This document shows, one piece after another, positions 44,483-53,866 of a stretch of 64,000 nt of DNA; the stretch's first letter is position 1; every line of letters starts with the position of its first letter. The DNA comes from Bradyrhizobium sp. KBS0727 (lineage in GTDB: Bacteria; Pseudomonadota; Alphaproteobacteria; Rhizobiales; Xanthobacteraceae), in the NCBI RefSeq assembly GCF_005937885.2, contig NZ_CP042176.1:1979501-2043500 (forward strand), given 5' to 3'. Under the pieces are notes generated by a model, which saw only the letters and a program-made list of their open reading frames with translations, made no database searches and was not told where the DNA came from. Position numbers and translations under genes: made by a program.

Positions 44483-44521
44483 TGTCCGAGATTCACCCTC
44501 AAATCGGATCGATCGCACCTT
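44483..44521 (+). promoter_or_regulatory. 39-bp AraC-type operator, copy 4
   Basis: TGTCCGAGATTCACCC at the left end, ATCGCACCTT at the right end. A -10-like TATGCT (44542-44547) follows after 22 nt, the best match to consensus among the copies. 302 nt upstream of AraC paralogue 3. Confidence 0.75.
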
Positions 44522-44679
44522 CCGCTGCAGGGCGTTACGGGTATGCTTGCCCTCACGCGTTAGTGTTACTCCCCGACTGGGCCGCCGGCAGGGCCGGCGG
44601 TCCTTCCTTTCCTGACGTTTTGGAAAGGCGCGAATTGCGCCCGCTTCCGGCTCGCAAGTCGGGTGCTGGCGCGACAGGC

Positions 44680-44718
44680 TGTCCGAAACTCACCCGCAGA
44701 TGAGGCAAAGCGCACCTT
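44680..44718 (+). promoter_or_regulatory. 39-bp AraC-type operator, copy 5 (AraC paralogue 3)
   Basis: TGTCCGAAACTCACCCG at the left end, AAGCGCACCTT at the right end. A -10-like TAGCCT (44740-44745) follows after 23 nt. 105 nt upstream of the start of AraC paralogue 3, which suggests autoregulation or cross-regulation. Confidence 0.78.
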
Positions 44719-44823
44719 CCGGTGCTGAATCAGTCCGACTAGCCTGCTGAAAATAGTCGCGCCGATCGCCAAGGGCCCAATTCTGTTTCGCCACCGGCGC
44801 CGTCGAAGAAAGACGAAAGCAGG

Positions 44824-45861
44824 ATGGTGTATCGCCCATCCCCCAATCGCGTTCAACGCGTTCATACGGTTCAGCGAATCGCCGCGGTCGTCGATGTTCT
44901 CCGCGACGACGGTGTGTCGGTTTCGCGCGTGCTGGACGGCACCGGGCTCGGGGCCGCGGAACTCAAGTCACCTGAAACACGCGTGTCGTATCAGCAGGTG
45001 GAGACCGTGTTCCGGAATGCGAGCCGGCTGTCGAGGGACCCGGCCATCGCGTTCCGGGCCGGGCAGCGGATGCACATCATGGGCTATGGCATGTACGGCT
45101 ATGCTCTGCTGAGTAGTCCGACCCGGGCGGAAGGGATCGACTTCGCCGCCAAATACAGCCGAATTCTCGGGACCGTCGCCGACGCGACATTTTCGCGCGA
45201 TGAAGATACCGCAACCTACGTTGTGGAGCCGATCGTGTCGCGTAATCCCGTCGACGACGTCTATCGCTTCGCGCTGGAGTTCGCCTTCGCGACGTACCAG
45301 ACGCTGAGCCGGGAGTTGTACGGAACCGCATTCAAATTCGCGGCCGTGCGCGCGACCTACGCGGCGCCGCCGCATGCGCGGGTCTACAGACGTATCTTCC
45401 AATGTCCGATCCTGTTCGCCCAGCCGGGAAACGCACTGGAGTTCGACGCGGCATGGATCGACCATCCGCTGGTTCGCCCCGATCCGATCATGAATGTGAT
45501 TGCCGGCGAGATGTGTGAGCAGTTTCTCGAGGATGCGAACCGGGAAGGCGGCACAGCCGCCGATGTCCGCCGGATCCTTCTTGAACATCCGGGGCACTTT
45601 CCGCGCATTGAAGCGATTGCGACCGAATTGTCGATGCATCCGCGCACGCTCCGCCGCCGGCTCGATGCCGAGCAGGTAACGTATCGGGAGATCGTCGCCG
45701 AAGTGCGGCTGACGCTTGCGGTCGAGTATTTGCGCAATACGCAAATGACGAACGAAGAGATTGCGGTGAGACTCGACTATAGCGACGCGGCGAACTTCCG
45801 GCACGCGTTCGTACGCTGGACAGGCAAGAGCCCATCGGATTTTCGTGGCGGCTCGTCATAG
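44824..45861 (+). CDS. AraC-family regulator, VirS/OruR-like (paralogue 3)
   Basis: 345 residues. Sensor domain landmark MGYGMYGYALLSSPTRAEGI and DNA-binding domain PRIEAIATELSMHPRTLRRR, then NEEIAVRLDYSDAANFRHAF and RWTGKSPSDFR. More diverged from paralogues 1 and 2 in the sensor domain than in the recognition helices, which fits different inducers acting on one kind of DNA site. Two operator copies lie upstream and one lies downstream in front of the lipid cluster. Confidence 0.9.
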   Translation: MVYRPSPNRVQRVHTVQRIAAVVDVLRDDGVSVSRVLDGTGLGAAELKSPETRVSYQQVETVFRNASRLSRDPAIAFRAGQRMHIMGYGMYGYALLSSPTRAEGIDFAAKYSRILGTVADATFSRDEDTATYVVEPIVSRNPVDDVYRFALEFAFATYQTLSRELYGTAFKFAAVRATYAAPPHARVYRRIFQCPILFAQPGNALEFDAAWIDHPLVRPDPIMNVIAGEMCEQFLEDANREGGTAADVRRILLEHPGHFPRIEAIATELSMHPRTLRRRLDAEQVTYREIVAEVRLTLAVEYLRNTQMTNEEIAVRLDYSDAANFRHAFVRWTGKSPSDFRGGSS

Positions 45862-45946
45862 CTGAGGTGGCGCGCGTGCATCTCAGATCGTTGCGTTTGT
45901 CGAAGAGATGCGGCGTTGGGAGCGTGAGATATCACGCGTTCGGCCA

Positions 45947-45985
45947 TGTCCCAAACTAACCGGCTGAACGGGCCAATCGCACCTT
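45947..45985 (+). promoter_or_regulatory. 39-bp AraC-type operator, copy 6 (lipid cluster)
   Basis: TGTCCCAAACTAACCGG at the left end, CCAATCGCACCTT at the right end. A -10-like TAGCGT (46007-46012) follows after 23 nt. 144 nt upstream of the first hydrolase gene, so it probably drives the lipid operon. Confidence 0.8.
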
Positions 45986-46129
45986 TTATGCCGCAGGTGC
46001 GCTCGATAGCGTCCCGTTCATAAATCAAGCTACGCGACGGCGGCGGTGCAAGGCGTACCACCTCGATCGAAAAAGACTTGATCGTGTGGTGCGGGTCATG
46101 CCGCACCCTTCGGGAGGGAGCGTATTGGT

Positions 46130-46933
46130 ATGGACACGGCCGTAAACCGTTCAAGACCGCCGTCACAGCTTTTGCTCGCGCTCGAAGCGCGGGGGATTTT
46201 CGAGCTGCACGCGTTCTTTGCTGCCTATCCGTTGCTGCGTCGCGCACCGCGAGGCGATGGGCATCCGGTGCTCGTGCTGCCGGGTCTTTCCGCGAGCGAC
46301 ATTTCAACTCGACCGCTGCGATCGTATCTCAAAGCCCAGGGGTATGCAGCCCATGGCTGGAAGCAGGGCCCGAACCACGGACCTCGTCCCGGCGTGGAGG
46401 CCGGCATCGACGCGCGGCTCGTGGAGCTCGCGGAACGCTATCAGCGCAAGGTCAGCCTGATCGGGTGGAGTCTTGGGGGAGTGTTCGCGCGTGAAGCGGC
46501 GCGCCGGGCGCCGGCGCTTGTGCGCCAGGTGATTACGCTCGGCAGTCCGTTCGCCAGCGAACCAAAGGCGAGCAATGCCTGGCGCCTTTACGAAGTCTTG
46601 AGCGAGCGCAAGGTCGACGACTGGCCCGATCGCGAAGCGATGAAGCTGCCGCCCCCGGTTCGGAGTACAGCGATCTATTCGCGTACCGACGGTATCGTTG
46701 CGTGGCAAGGCTGTCTCGAACAAGAAGGCGATACGACTGAGAACATCGAGGTCGAGGGCAGCCACTCCGGGTTGGGTCACAATCCCGCGGTGCTGTACGC
46801 CATCGCGGACCGGCTGGCGCTTTCCGAGGGGGAATGGTCTCCCTTCGACAGGAGCGGTCTCCGTGGCGCGATATATCCGGATCCGCATCGTCGAGACGAC
46901 TGGGTCAGCAGGTTGCTGGCTATTCCCACGTAA
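46130..46933 (+). CDS. Alpha/beta hydrolase, lipase-like
   Basis: 267 residues, no signal peptide. Oxyanion region GHPVLVLPGLSASD, nucleophile S114 in LIGWSLGGVFA, acid in YSRTDGIVAW and His in EGSHSGLGHNP give a complete catalytic triad. A paralogue is encoded at 55389 at the far end of the same cluster. Beside phasin, acyl-CoA ligase and wax ester synthase genes it is likely an intracellular esterase or lipase acting on storage lipid. First gene after operator copy 6. Confidence 0.87.
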   Translation: MDTAVNRSRPPSQLLLALEARGIFELHAFFAAYPLLRRAPRGDGHPVLVLPGLSASDISTRPLRSYLKAQGYAAHGWKQGPNHGPRPGVEAGIDARLVELAERYQRKVSLIGWSLGGVFAREAARRAPALVRQVITLGSPFASEPKASNAWRLYEVLSERKVDDWPDREAMKLPPPVRSTAIYSRTDGIVAWQGCLEQEGDTTENIEVEGSHSGLGHNPAVLYAIADRLALSEGEWSPFDRSGLRGAIYPDPHRRDDWVSRLLAIPT

Positions 46934-46990
46934 CGGTAGCGCGACGGATCAGCGTCGTCCCCTGCAGTGATCAACCAAGCGGAGGCAAAC

Positions 46991-47431
46991 ATGGAAACCG
47001 AGAACAAGCAGACGATTGGCGCGGACCTTGGCGGAATGCCGTGGTTGGACGACCTCAAGAAGGCGATGGAGAAATTCCAGCTGCCTAATGTCGATGTCGC
47101 CGCGCTCGTCGACTGGCAACGCAAGGATATGGAGGCGCTGGTCGAAGCAAATCGCCAGGCGTACGAGGGCATCAAGGCACTCGTCGAGCGGCGTAACGAG
47201 ATACTACAGGAAACCCTCGCGCAGTGGCAGTCGGCGGTGAAGGATGTCGCCAGTGGCGACGCGATCTCGAAGCAGGCCGACACGGCCAAGCAGAGCGTCG
47301 AACGGGCGGTCGCGAATTTTCGTGAACTCTCCGAGATGGAGGCGCAGGCGCGAAACAACGCCTGGAAGATCGTGCAGGACCGCATGCAGGAAAATCTGGG
47401 CAACCTCCAGAAGCTGTTGCGGCCCAAATAG
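46991..47431 (+). CDS. Phasin family protein
   Basis: 146 residues from the ATG at 46991 with GGAGG at 46981. Almost entirely helical and amphipathic: FQLPNVDVAALVDWQRKDME, ALVEANRQAYEGIKALVERR, LQETLAQWQSAVKDVASGD and the C-terminal coiled-coil end IVQDRMQENLGNLQKLLRPK. The text VDVAALVDWQRKDMEAL is typical of phasins that coat polyhydroxyalkanoate granules. Here it sits in a neutral-lipid gene set, so it could coat wax ester or triacylglycerol bodies instead of, or as well as, PHA. Confidence 0.88.
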   Translation: METENKQTIGADLGGMPWLDDLKKAMEKFQLPNVDVAALVDWQRKDMEALVEANRQAYEGIKALVERRNEILQETLAQWQSAVKDVASGDAISKQADTAKQSVERAVANFRELSEMEAQARNNAWKIVQDRMQENLGNLQKLLRPK

Positions 47432-47494
47432 ACGGCAAGGACGGGCAGCGACGGCTGCCGAACCGCGACAAGAGCAAGGCCGAGGAAGCAGTCG

Positions 47495-48262
47495 ATGAGT
47501 CTGGCCAAGTTACAGGATCTGAAGGGCAGAGTGGCGCTCGTCACCGGGGGATCGCGAGGTTTGGGCCTCGAGATGGCCGAAGTGCTTGGCGAGCTCGGCG
47601 CCAAGGTCGCCATTACGGCGCGAAAGCCCGACGAGCTCGACACCGCCGCAGCGCACCTGAAGTCGCTTGGTATCGCGGCGCTGCCCGTGGTCTGTGACAT
47701 GGGGAAGCTGGCCACGATTGCGCCGATGGTCGAGCAGGTCATTGCCGCGTTGGGGCCGATCGACATCCTCGTCAACAATGCCGGCACGTCGTGGGGCGCG
47801 CCGACGATCGAGCATAGCCTGGACGGCTGGAACAAGGTGATCGACTTGAACGTGACGGCGATCTTCGTCGTCACGCAGGAAGTCGGGCGCCGCTGCATGG
47901 TGCCGCGGAGGAGCGGCAAGGTGATCAACATCGCGTCGATCCAGGGGCTGACCGGCACCTATCCCGATGGCGTGCCGACGCTGGCCTACAACGCCAGCAA
48001 GGGCGCAGTCGTTAACATGACGCGCACACTCGCCAATGAATGGGCGCCGTTCGGCATCAACGTCAACGCGATCGCGCCGGGCTATTTCCCGACCAAGATG
48101 ACAGCGCAGCTCGATCATGGCGCGACCGCGCAAATGACGCCGATGAGACGCTGCGGCGGTCCGGAGGAGCTGAAGGGCGTAACGGCGCTGTTCGCTACCG
48201 ACGCGGGCGCCTTCATTACCGGCCAGACATTAGCGGTCGATGGCGGTCTTACCGCCGTCTGA
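47495..48262 (+). CDS. SDR-family oxidoreductase
   Basis: 255 residues. Cofactor loop TGGSRGLGLEMAE, NNAG in DILVNNAGTSWG, Ser in VINIASIQG and YxxxK in LAYNASKGA. An Arg after strand 2 (ITARKPDEL) favours NADP(H). Close in type to gluconate 5-dehydrogenase and 3-ketoacyl reductases. Lies 63 nt after phasin and before the acyl-CoA ligase, so reduction of a ketoacyl or aldehyde intermediate of lipid synthesis is plausible. Confidence 0.9.
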   Translation: MSLAKLQDLKGRVALVTGGSRGLGLEMAEVLGELGAKVAITARKPDELDTAAAHLKSLGIAALPVVCDMGKLATIAPMVEQVIAALGPIDILVNNAGTSWGAPTIEHSLDGWNKVIDLNVTAIFVVTQEVGRRCMVPRRSGKVINIASIQGLTGTYPDGVPTLAYNASKGAVVNMTRTLANEWAPFGINVNAIAPGYFPTKMTAQLDHGATAQMTPMRRCGGPEELKGVTALFATDAGAFITGQTLAVDGGLTAV

Positions 48263-48305
48263 AAGCCTGACCGAAAAACCGACGACCAGAAGGGAGCGAG
48301 ACCTC

Positions 48306-50015
48306 ATGAACGACATGCCCTGGATCAACTCCTATCCCGCCGGCGTGCGCTGGGACATCGACATCAGCCCCGGACCGGTGCAGAAGATCCTCGAAGACAC
48401 CGTTGCCAAATACCCCGATCGCCCTGCGATCGACTTCATGGGCAAGCGGATCAGCTACCGCGTGCTCGACGATCTTGTGAACCGGGCGGCGTGCGGCCTG
48501 CAGAAGCTCGGCGTGAGGCCAGGCGTCCATGTCGGCCTGTTTCTGCCGAACTCGCCGCATTACATCATCTCGTTCTTTGGTGTGCTGAAAGCCGGCGGCA
48601 CAGTCGTCAACTACTCGCCGCTGGACGCCGCAAAGGTGCTCGAGCACAAGATCGAGGATAGCCAGACCGATTTCCTGATTACGCTCGACATGGCGTCGCT
48701 CTATCCGCAGATGGCGGGCATGCTCGGCAAGACGCGGTTGAAGAAGCTGATCGTCGGCAGCCTGGCTGAAATGGCGGCCGACCCCGACGCCGTCGCGGCG
48801 GGATTGAAGGCCAGCAAGCAGCTCAGCGAGATTTCGTGGGACGATCGCCATGTCAGCTTCGTCCAATTACTGCACAATGACGGCACATATGTATCCTATC
48901 CGATCGCTGATCCGACCGAGACAATTGCGGTGCTGCAGTACACCGGTGGAACCACCGGCCTGCCGAAGGGCGCAATGCTCACGCACGCCAACCTCAATTG
49001 TGCAGCCCGTCAGTCATGGTCGACGGCGGGCGGCATTCCGCCGGTGCTGACCGAAGGCCAGGAGCGCCTGCTGGCGGTGTTGCCGCCGTTCCATATCTAT
49101 GCGCTCACGGTGAACGTGCTGTTCGGTATCCTCAGCGGGTCGGAAATCATCCAGCATGTGCGTTTTGATGTCAGGGAGGTGCTGGCTGATATCACGAACA
49201 AGCAGGTAACGGTCTTTTGCGGTGTTCCGACGATGTTCACCGCGCTGATCCATCATCCGGACACGCCCAACCACAGCCTGCGTTCGCTCAAATTCTGCGG
49301 CTCAGGCGGAGCGCCGTTGCCGGTCGAGGTAGCCGAGCAGTTCACCGCGATCACCGGCGCTTACCCGTCGGAGGGGTGGGGCATGACCGAAACGTCGCCG
49401 ACCGGCACCTTCACGCCGGGGCAGGTAGGAGCGAAGCGAAAGATCGGCTCCTGCGGAATGCCATCGCCGGGCATCGTGATCAAGTTTCTGAGTGTCGATG
49501 ACCCCACCAAATATGTCCCACTTGGTGAGCGAGGCGAAATCTGCATCAAGGGCGCCAATGTCATGAAGGGATATTGGAACAAGCCGGACGCTACGGCAGA
49601 CGTTACGACGTTCGATGGCTTCCTCCGCACCGGCGACGTTGGTTACATGGACGAGGACGGCTTCGTCTTCATCGTCGACCGTACCAAGGACATGCTGCTG
49701 TGCAGCGGCTACAACGTTTACCCCCGTGTTCTCGAGGAAGCGATCTACAAGCATCCCTCGGTCGAAGAGGTTGCGGTGATCGGCATCCACGACGAGTATC
49801 GCGGCCAGTCGCCGAAGGCCTTCGTCAAATTGAAGGCCGGCGCAGCGGAGTTCACCCTCAAGGAACTGCAGGCCTTTCTCGGCGACAAGCTCGGAAAGCA
49901 CGAGATGATTCACGCGCTCGAATTCCGGCCCGAACTGCCGAGGACAGCGGTCGGCAAGATCTCGAAGAAGGAGCTTTACGATGAAGAAGATCGCAAGGCC
50001 AAGGCGCAAGCCTAG
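48306..50015 (+). CDS. Long-chain fatty acid-CoA ligase (FadD-like)
   Basis: 569 residues from the ATG at 48306; GAAGGGAGCGAG lies upstream. Adenylate-forming fold: P-loop YTGGTTGLPKGAMLTHANLN, A5 EGWGMTETSPTG, A7/A8 YLRTGD-equivalent FLRTGDVGYMDEDGFVFIVD and RTKDMLLCSGYNVYPRVLEE, A10 PRTAVGKISKKEL. It activates a fatty acid to acyl-CoA, the substrate for the acyltransferase encoded next. VirS-controlled clusters of mycobacteria also contain such a ligase, which supports AraC control here. Confidence 0.92.
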   Translation: MNDMPWINSYPAGVRWDIDISPGPVQKILEDTVAKYPDRPAIDFMGKRISYRVLDDLVNRAACGLQKLGVRPGVHVGLFLPNSPHYIISFFGVLKAGGTVVNYSPLDAAKVLEHKIEDSQTDFLITLDMASLYPQMAGMLGKTRLKKLIVGSLAEMAADPDAVAAGLKASKQLSEISWDDRHVSFVQLLHNDGTYVSYPIADPTETIAVLQYTGGTTGLPKGAMLTHANLNCAARQSWSTAGGIPPVLTEGQERLLAVLPPFHIYALTVNVLFGILSGSEIIQHVRFDVREVLADITNKQVTVFCGVPTMFTALIHHPDTPNHSLRSLKFCGSGGAPLPVEVAEQFTAITGAYPSEGWGMTETSPTGTFTPGQVGAKRKIGSCGMPSPGIVIKFLSVDDPTKYVPLGERGEICIKGANVMKGYWNKPDATADVTTFDGFLRTGDVGYMDEDGFVFIVDRTKDMLLCSGYNVYPRVLEEAIYKHPSVEEVAVIGIHDEYRGQSPKAFVKLKAGAAEFTLKELQAFLGDKLGKHEMIHALEFRPELPRTAVGKISKKELYDEEDRKAKAQA

Positions 50016-50099
50016 CGCGGCGGATCGAAGATCACATCAACGCACTTGCTGACGTGGCCGGCGGAGCGGGCCTGTCAACTAGCACAACGCATCGGAGTT

Positions 50100-51698
50100 A
50101 TGACGATGGATCAACTCAGCAGCATGGACGCCTCGTTCCTGCACCTCGAAACGCCCGAGACGCCGATGCATGTCGGCAGTCTGATGCTGTTTGATCTTCC
50201 GAAGGGCTACCAGGGCGATTTCTATGAGGACGTGAAGTCGATCATAGGCAAGCGCATGCACCTTGCGTCTGTATTGGTACGCAAGCTGGCGCCGATGCCT
50301 TTCGAGCTGGCCGAACCGGTGTGGATCGAGGACGATGATATCGACCTCGACTACCACGTGCGCACCGTTACCGTGCGCCGGCCAGGCACAATGGCCCAGC
50401 TCGACCAGCTCATTGCGCGCCTTCACGCCTCTCTGCTCGATCGTAGCCGTCCGCTGTGGGAACTCTACGTTATCGAAGGACTCGAGAACGGACAGGTGGC
50501 TGTGTACACCAAGGCACATCACAGCGGTGTCGACGGCAAGGCCGGAGCCGAAATGGCGAAGGTCTTGTATGACATCTCACCACAGATTCGCGAAGTTCCG
50601 CCACCGCGCCGCAAACGCGGCAGCGGGGCCTATCAGCTGGGTGTTACCGAGCTGCTGCAGGCGGCGGCTACGAACGCCGCGCAGCAATACCGTAAGCTCG
50701 CAGAGCTGCTGCCGACGGCCGCCAAGGCACTCGGCACCGCCGCCACCGTTATTGCGAGCCAGCGCACCGCCAAAGGCGAACGCAGCCTGAACCTCGGTCT
50801 GGCGCCGAAGACGATCTTCAACGAATCGATCACCAATCAGCGTTCATTCACCACGATGTCGCTGCCGATGGCGGACGTGAAGGCGCTCGGCAAGCGCGTG
50901 GGAGGCACCGTCAACACCATCGTGATGGCGATGTGCAGCATCGCGCTGCATCGCTTTTTCAAGGAACGTGGCCTGCTGCCCAAGGAGGCATTGATCGCAA
51001 TGGTGCCCGTGAGCCTGCGCACCGAAGGCGATAGCTCCATGAACAACCAGGTCTCGATGGTCCGCGTCGATTTGGCTACCGACATCGAGGACCTGTCGAA
51101 GCGGTTCAAGGCAATCCACGCCTCCTCGGAGGCAGCGAAGGCTGTGGTCAGGGAGCTCAAGCCCGTGCTGGGCGTGGACGTTCCGATCACAGGGTCGCCG
51201 TGGCTCATGACCGGACTTGCTTCGTTACTCGGCCGTTCCAACCTGGCGGGCCGCTTCCCGGCCGCCGGCAATGTCCTTATCTCCAACGTTCCGGGACCTC
51301 CGATGCCGCTCTACATGGCCGGCGCGCGGATGGTGCATTATTTTCCGGTATCGATCCCCTATCACGGCAGTGCACTGAACATCACCGTGCAAAGCTATGC
51401 CGGGCTGCTCGACTTCGGCCTGACCGCGTGCCGCCGCGCGCTGTCGCAGGAGGAGTCCATCGAACTCAACGGGTATTTGAAGGAAGCGTTGCGCGAGATT
51501 GAAGCGCTGCCGACAATCGGGGAGGCGCCCCGCAGCGGCGAAGTCACCACGCTGACCCTGAATGAACGAGGCAAGGTTTCCGCAAAGAAGAAGGCGGCTG
51601 TCGAGACGCCCGGGAACGCCACCAGTACGCCGAATGACGGTGCTGGGAAGGAGCACAGTAGCCGAAGCGAAGCAAGCGGGCACGACGGACCGGGCTGA
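50100..51698 (+). CDS. Wax ester synthase / diacylglycerol acyltransferase (WS/DGAT)
   Basis: 532 residues from the ATG at 50100 (GGAG upstream). The N-terminal start MDQLSSMDASFLHLETPETPMHV and the catalytic HHxxxDG motif (H140, H141, D145, G146 in KAHHSGVDGKAG) are diagnostic, as are PLWELYVIEGL and the later NVPGPPMPLYMAGARM. Joins acyl-CoA to an alcohol or diacylglycerol, giving wax ester or triacylglycerol. C-terminal ~60 residues are a charged Lys/Ser tail (SAKKKAAVETPGN) absent from most homologues. Central enzyme of the cluster. Confidence 0.93.
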   Translation: MTMDQLSSMDASFLHLETPETPMHVGSLMLFDLPKGYQGDFYEDVKSIIGKRMHLASVLVRKLAPMPFELAEPVWIEDDDIDLDYHVRTVTVRRPGTMAQLDQLIARLHASLLDRSRPLWELYVIEGLENGQVAVYTKAHHSGVDGKAGAEMAKVLYDISPQIREVPPPRRKRGSGAYQLGVTELLQAAATNAAQQYRKLAELLPTAAKALGTAATVIASQRTAKGERSLNLGLAPKTIFNESITNQRSFTTMSLPMADVKALGKRVGGTVNTIVMAMCSIALHRFFKERGLLPKEALIAMVPVSLRTEGDSSMNNQVSMVRVDLATDIEDLSKRFKAIHASSEAAKAVVRELKPVLGVDVPITGSPWLMTGLASLLGRSNLAGRFPAAGNVLISNVPGPPMPLYMAGARMVHYFPVSIPYHGSALNITVQSYAGLLDFGLTACRRALSQEESIELNGYLKEALREIEALPTIGEAPRSGEVTTLTLNERGKVSAKKKAAVETPGNATSTPNDGAGKEHSSRSEASGHDGPG

Positions 51699-51833
51699 AT
51701 TGCGAAGCCGCCTGCCATCATGTGAGCAGGGCTATTGGAGACATCGACTGGGGAAGGGGTACGGGAGCCGATTATCCCGTTGGCGCCAGAGCGATAGGTC
51801 GCAGAATCAACAGACCAACTGGAGGGAACGAAA

Positions 51834-53180
51834 ATGCATCCGCCTGCTGCAAACAGGTTACAGCCACAATCGCCGGAGAGTGCGGACGTTAAGGCGCTAT
51901 TTTCGAAGATTGACTGGCGTATCATACCCCTGCTGCTGATCGCCTACATGGTTGCCTATCTCGATCGTATCAATATCGGGTACGCGCAGCTTCAGATGAA
52001 GCAGACCCTGCCGTTTGACGACGCCGTCTATGGGCTCGGCGCAGGCATCTTCTTCATCGGATATTTTCTGTTTGAGGTGCCCAGCAACCTGCTCCTGGAG
52101 AAGATAGGCGCACGCAAGACGTTGCTGCGCATTATGTTGCTATGGGGGGTGACTGCCGTAGCCATGATGTTCGTATCGACGCCTCTCCAATTCTACTTCG
52201 TGCGCTTCCTGCTCGGCGCATTCGAGGCGGGCTTCTTCCCGGGTGTTATCCTGTACTTCACGTACTGGTATCCGTCAGTGCGCCGCGGCCAGGTGATTGC
52301 CATCTTCATGTCGGCGACGACGATCGTTTCCGTCATCGCTGGACCGCTGTGCGGCGCGCTCCTGAAGTATTTCGACGGCATCAGTGGTCTCCATGGCTGG
52401 CAATGGCTGTTTCTTGTCCAGGGCTTGCCCGCGGTCATCCTCGGCTTCTTCGTCTATTTCCTTCTGGAGGACAGGCCGGCAGGCGCCGCGTGGCTCTCGC
52501 GCGAAGAGAAGACATTGCTGGACGACAGCTTTCGAAACGACGTGAAGGACGTGGTGAGTGAGCACGCAGGGACATTCGGGCAGATGCTGAAAGATCCGAA
52601 GGTCTACGTACTTTCGCTGGTGTATTTCCTGCTGCTCGGTGCGACCTACACGATGGTGTTCTGGATGCCGACGTTGATCCAGAGCTGGGGTGTCAAGGAT
52701 CTCTTTCTTGTCGGAATATATGCGGCCATCCCCAATGCCGCCGGCGTCATCGGCATGATCCTGATCGGCCGGCATTCCGACAAGTGGCACGAGCGTCGGT
52801 GGCATTTCGCTGCCTGTGTCGCCATTGCCGCGCTGGGCCTGTTCGTGACCACGCTGTTCCAGGGCAATCTGGTCGGATCGCTTCTCGCGCTCTCCTTCGC
52901 TGTGATTGGAATTGCGTCGGCGACGCCGCTGTTCTTTGCGCTCACCAGTGAGTACCTGTCCTCAGGTGCCGCCGCCGGGGGGCTTGCGCTCATCAGCAGC
53001 CTCGGAAACCTTGGTCCCGCGATAAGCCCGTCGATCAACGGGCTCATCGTACGGAACACCGGCGATAACATCTACAGCATGTATTTCGTGATGGCGCTCT
53101 ACCTTCTGTCCGGAGCGCTGCTGCTGCTGTCGATGCGGCCGGCGACATCGGTTGCGGCAATACCTGCGCCGGCGCATTGA
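51834..53180 (+). CDS. MFS transporter, anion:cation symporter type
   Basis: 448 residues, about twelve membrane segments, with GGAGGGAACG upstream. Landmark text: AYMVAYLDRINIGYAQLQM in helix 1, GYFLFEVPSNLLLEKIGARKTLLR in the first cytoplasmic loop zone, and GWQWLFLVQGLPAVILGFFVYF after helix 6. This is the ACS group that carries organic anions such as tartrate, phthalate or glucarate. It follows the acyltransferase gene by 135 nt. A role in moving an organic acid substrate of the pathway is possible but not shown. Confidence 0.9.
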   Translation: MHPPAANRLQPQSPESADVKALFSKIDWRIIPLLLIAYMVAYLDRINIGYAQLQMKQTLPFDDAVYGLGAGIFFIGYFLFEVPSNLLLEKIGARKTLLRIMLLWGVTAVAMMFVSTPLQFYFVRFLLGAFEAGFFPGVILYFTYWYPSVRRGQVIAIFMSATTIVSVIAGPLCGALLKYFDGISGLHGWQWLFLVQGLPAVILGFFVYFLLEDRPAGAAWLSREEKTLLDDSFRNDVKDVVSEHAGTFGQMLKDPKVYVLSLVYFLLLGATYTMVFWMPTLIQSWGVKDLFLVGIYAAIPNAAGVIGMILIGRHSDKWHERRWHFAACVAIAALGLFVTTLFQGNLVGSLLALSFAVIGIASATPLFFALTSEYLSSGAAAGGLALISSLGNLGPAISPSINGLIVRNTGDNIYSMYFVMALYLLSGALLLLSMRPATSVAAIPAPAH

Positions 53181-53207
53181 CGGCGCCGAGGTAGGTCCGG
53201 GACGCCC

Positions 53208-53771
53208 ATGGCTCTCAAAGCACTGACGCGCGAGCTGCAGGCGGACGAGCGAAAACAACTGCTCGTGCACCTGCTCGCGCTCAGCGCGGAAGACCGTCGT
53301 CTGAGGTTCGAGCATGCTTTGTCGGACGACGGTTTACGCCACTACGTGGACGGTATCGACTTTTCGCGCGATGCCGTCTTCGTCGTCACGGGGGACAATC
53401 TCGCGGTCGTCGGCGCGGCGCATCTGGCCCGAAGCGATGGGCACGCCCATTTGGGCGTATCGGTCCTGCCGCCGGGGCGAGGTCAGGGGATCGGCGGTGC
53501 CTTGCTTGAGCGCAGCACCGCCCGGGCGCGGAACTGGGGTATTCGCGTGATGTTCATGAGTTGCCTGGTCGAGAATGCACCGATGATGCATCTGGCGCGC
53601 AGGCAGGGCCTCAATATCGCTGTGTCCGGTCCGGAGGCCGAGGCTTTCGTCAACCTGCCAAGAGCCGATCTGGGAAGCCTCGCCACCGAGGCTGTATCCG
53701 AGCATCTTGGCTTGTTCGACTACGCGCAGAAGGCCCATTGGCTGGCGCTCCAATCGCGGCTCCGGTCATGA
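53208..53771 (+). CDS. GNAT-family N-acetyltransferase
   Basis: 187 residues. Acetyl-CoA site VSVLPPGRGQGIGGALLERS (motif A, R/Q-x-x-G-x-G/A) preceded by DNLAVVGAAHLARSDGHAHL. The C-terminal part has LVENAPMMHLARRQGLNI, the usual strand 5-helix region. Acceptor unknown: protein, amine or small molecule. Follows the MFS gene by 27 nt and is likely in the same operon. Confidence 0.87.
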   Translation: MALKALTRELQADERKQLLVHLLALSAEDRRLRFEHALSDDGLRHYVDGIDFSRDAVFVVTGDNLAVVGAAHLARSDGHAHLGVSVLPPGRGQGIGGALLERSTARARNWGIRVMFMSCLVENAPMMHLARRQGLNIAVSGPEAEAFVNLPRADLGSLATEAVSEHLGLFDYAQKAHWLALQSRLRS

Positions 53772-53866
53772 TGCTCGCCCGAGGCGGGCGACAGGGACGT
53801 TGACGCCGAGATCGCACAACGGGTGCGAGAGGCGTACTTTGTGACGAAAAGAGAAAGGGCAAGCTG

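Larger units (their letters stand above)
44454..44823. other. 370-bp regulatory spacer between AraC paralogues 2 and 3
   Basis: No gene. It holds two operator copies in tandem orientation, 197 nt apart, each with an in-phase -10-like hexamer. Between them lies a GC-rich inverted repeat GCCGCCGGC/GCCGGCGG at about 44581-44600 that could end a transcript from the first promoter. Confidence 0.6.
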
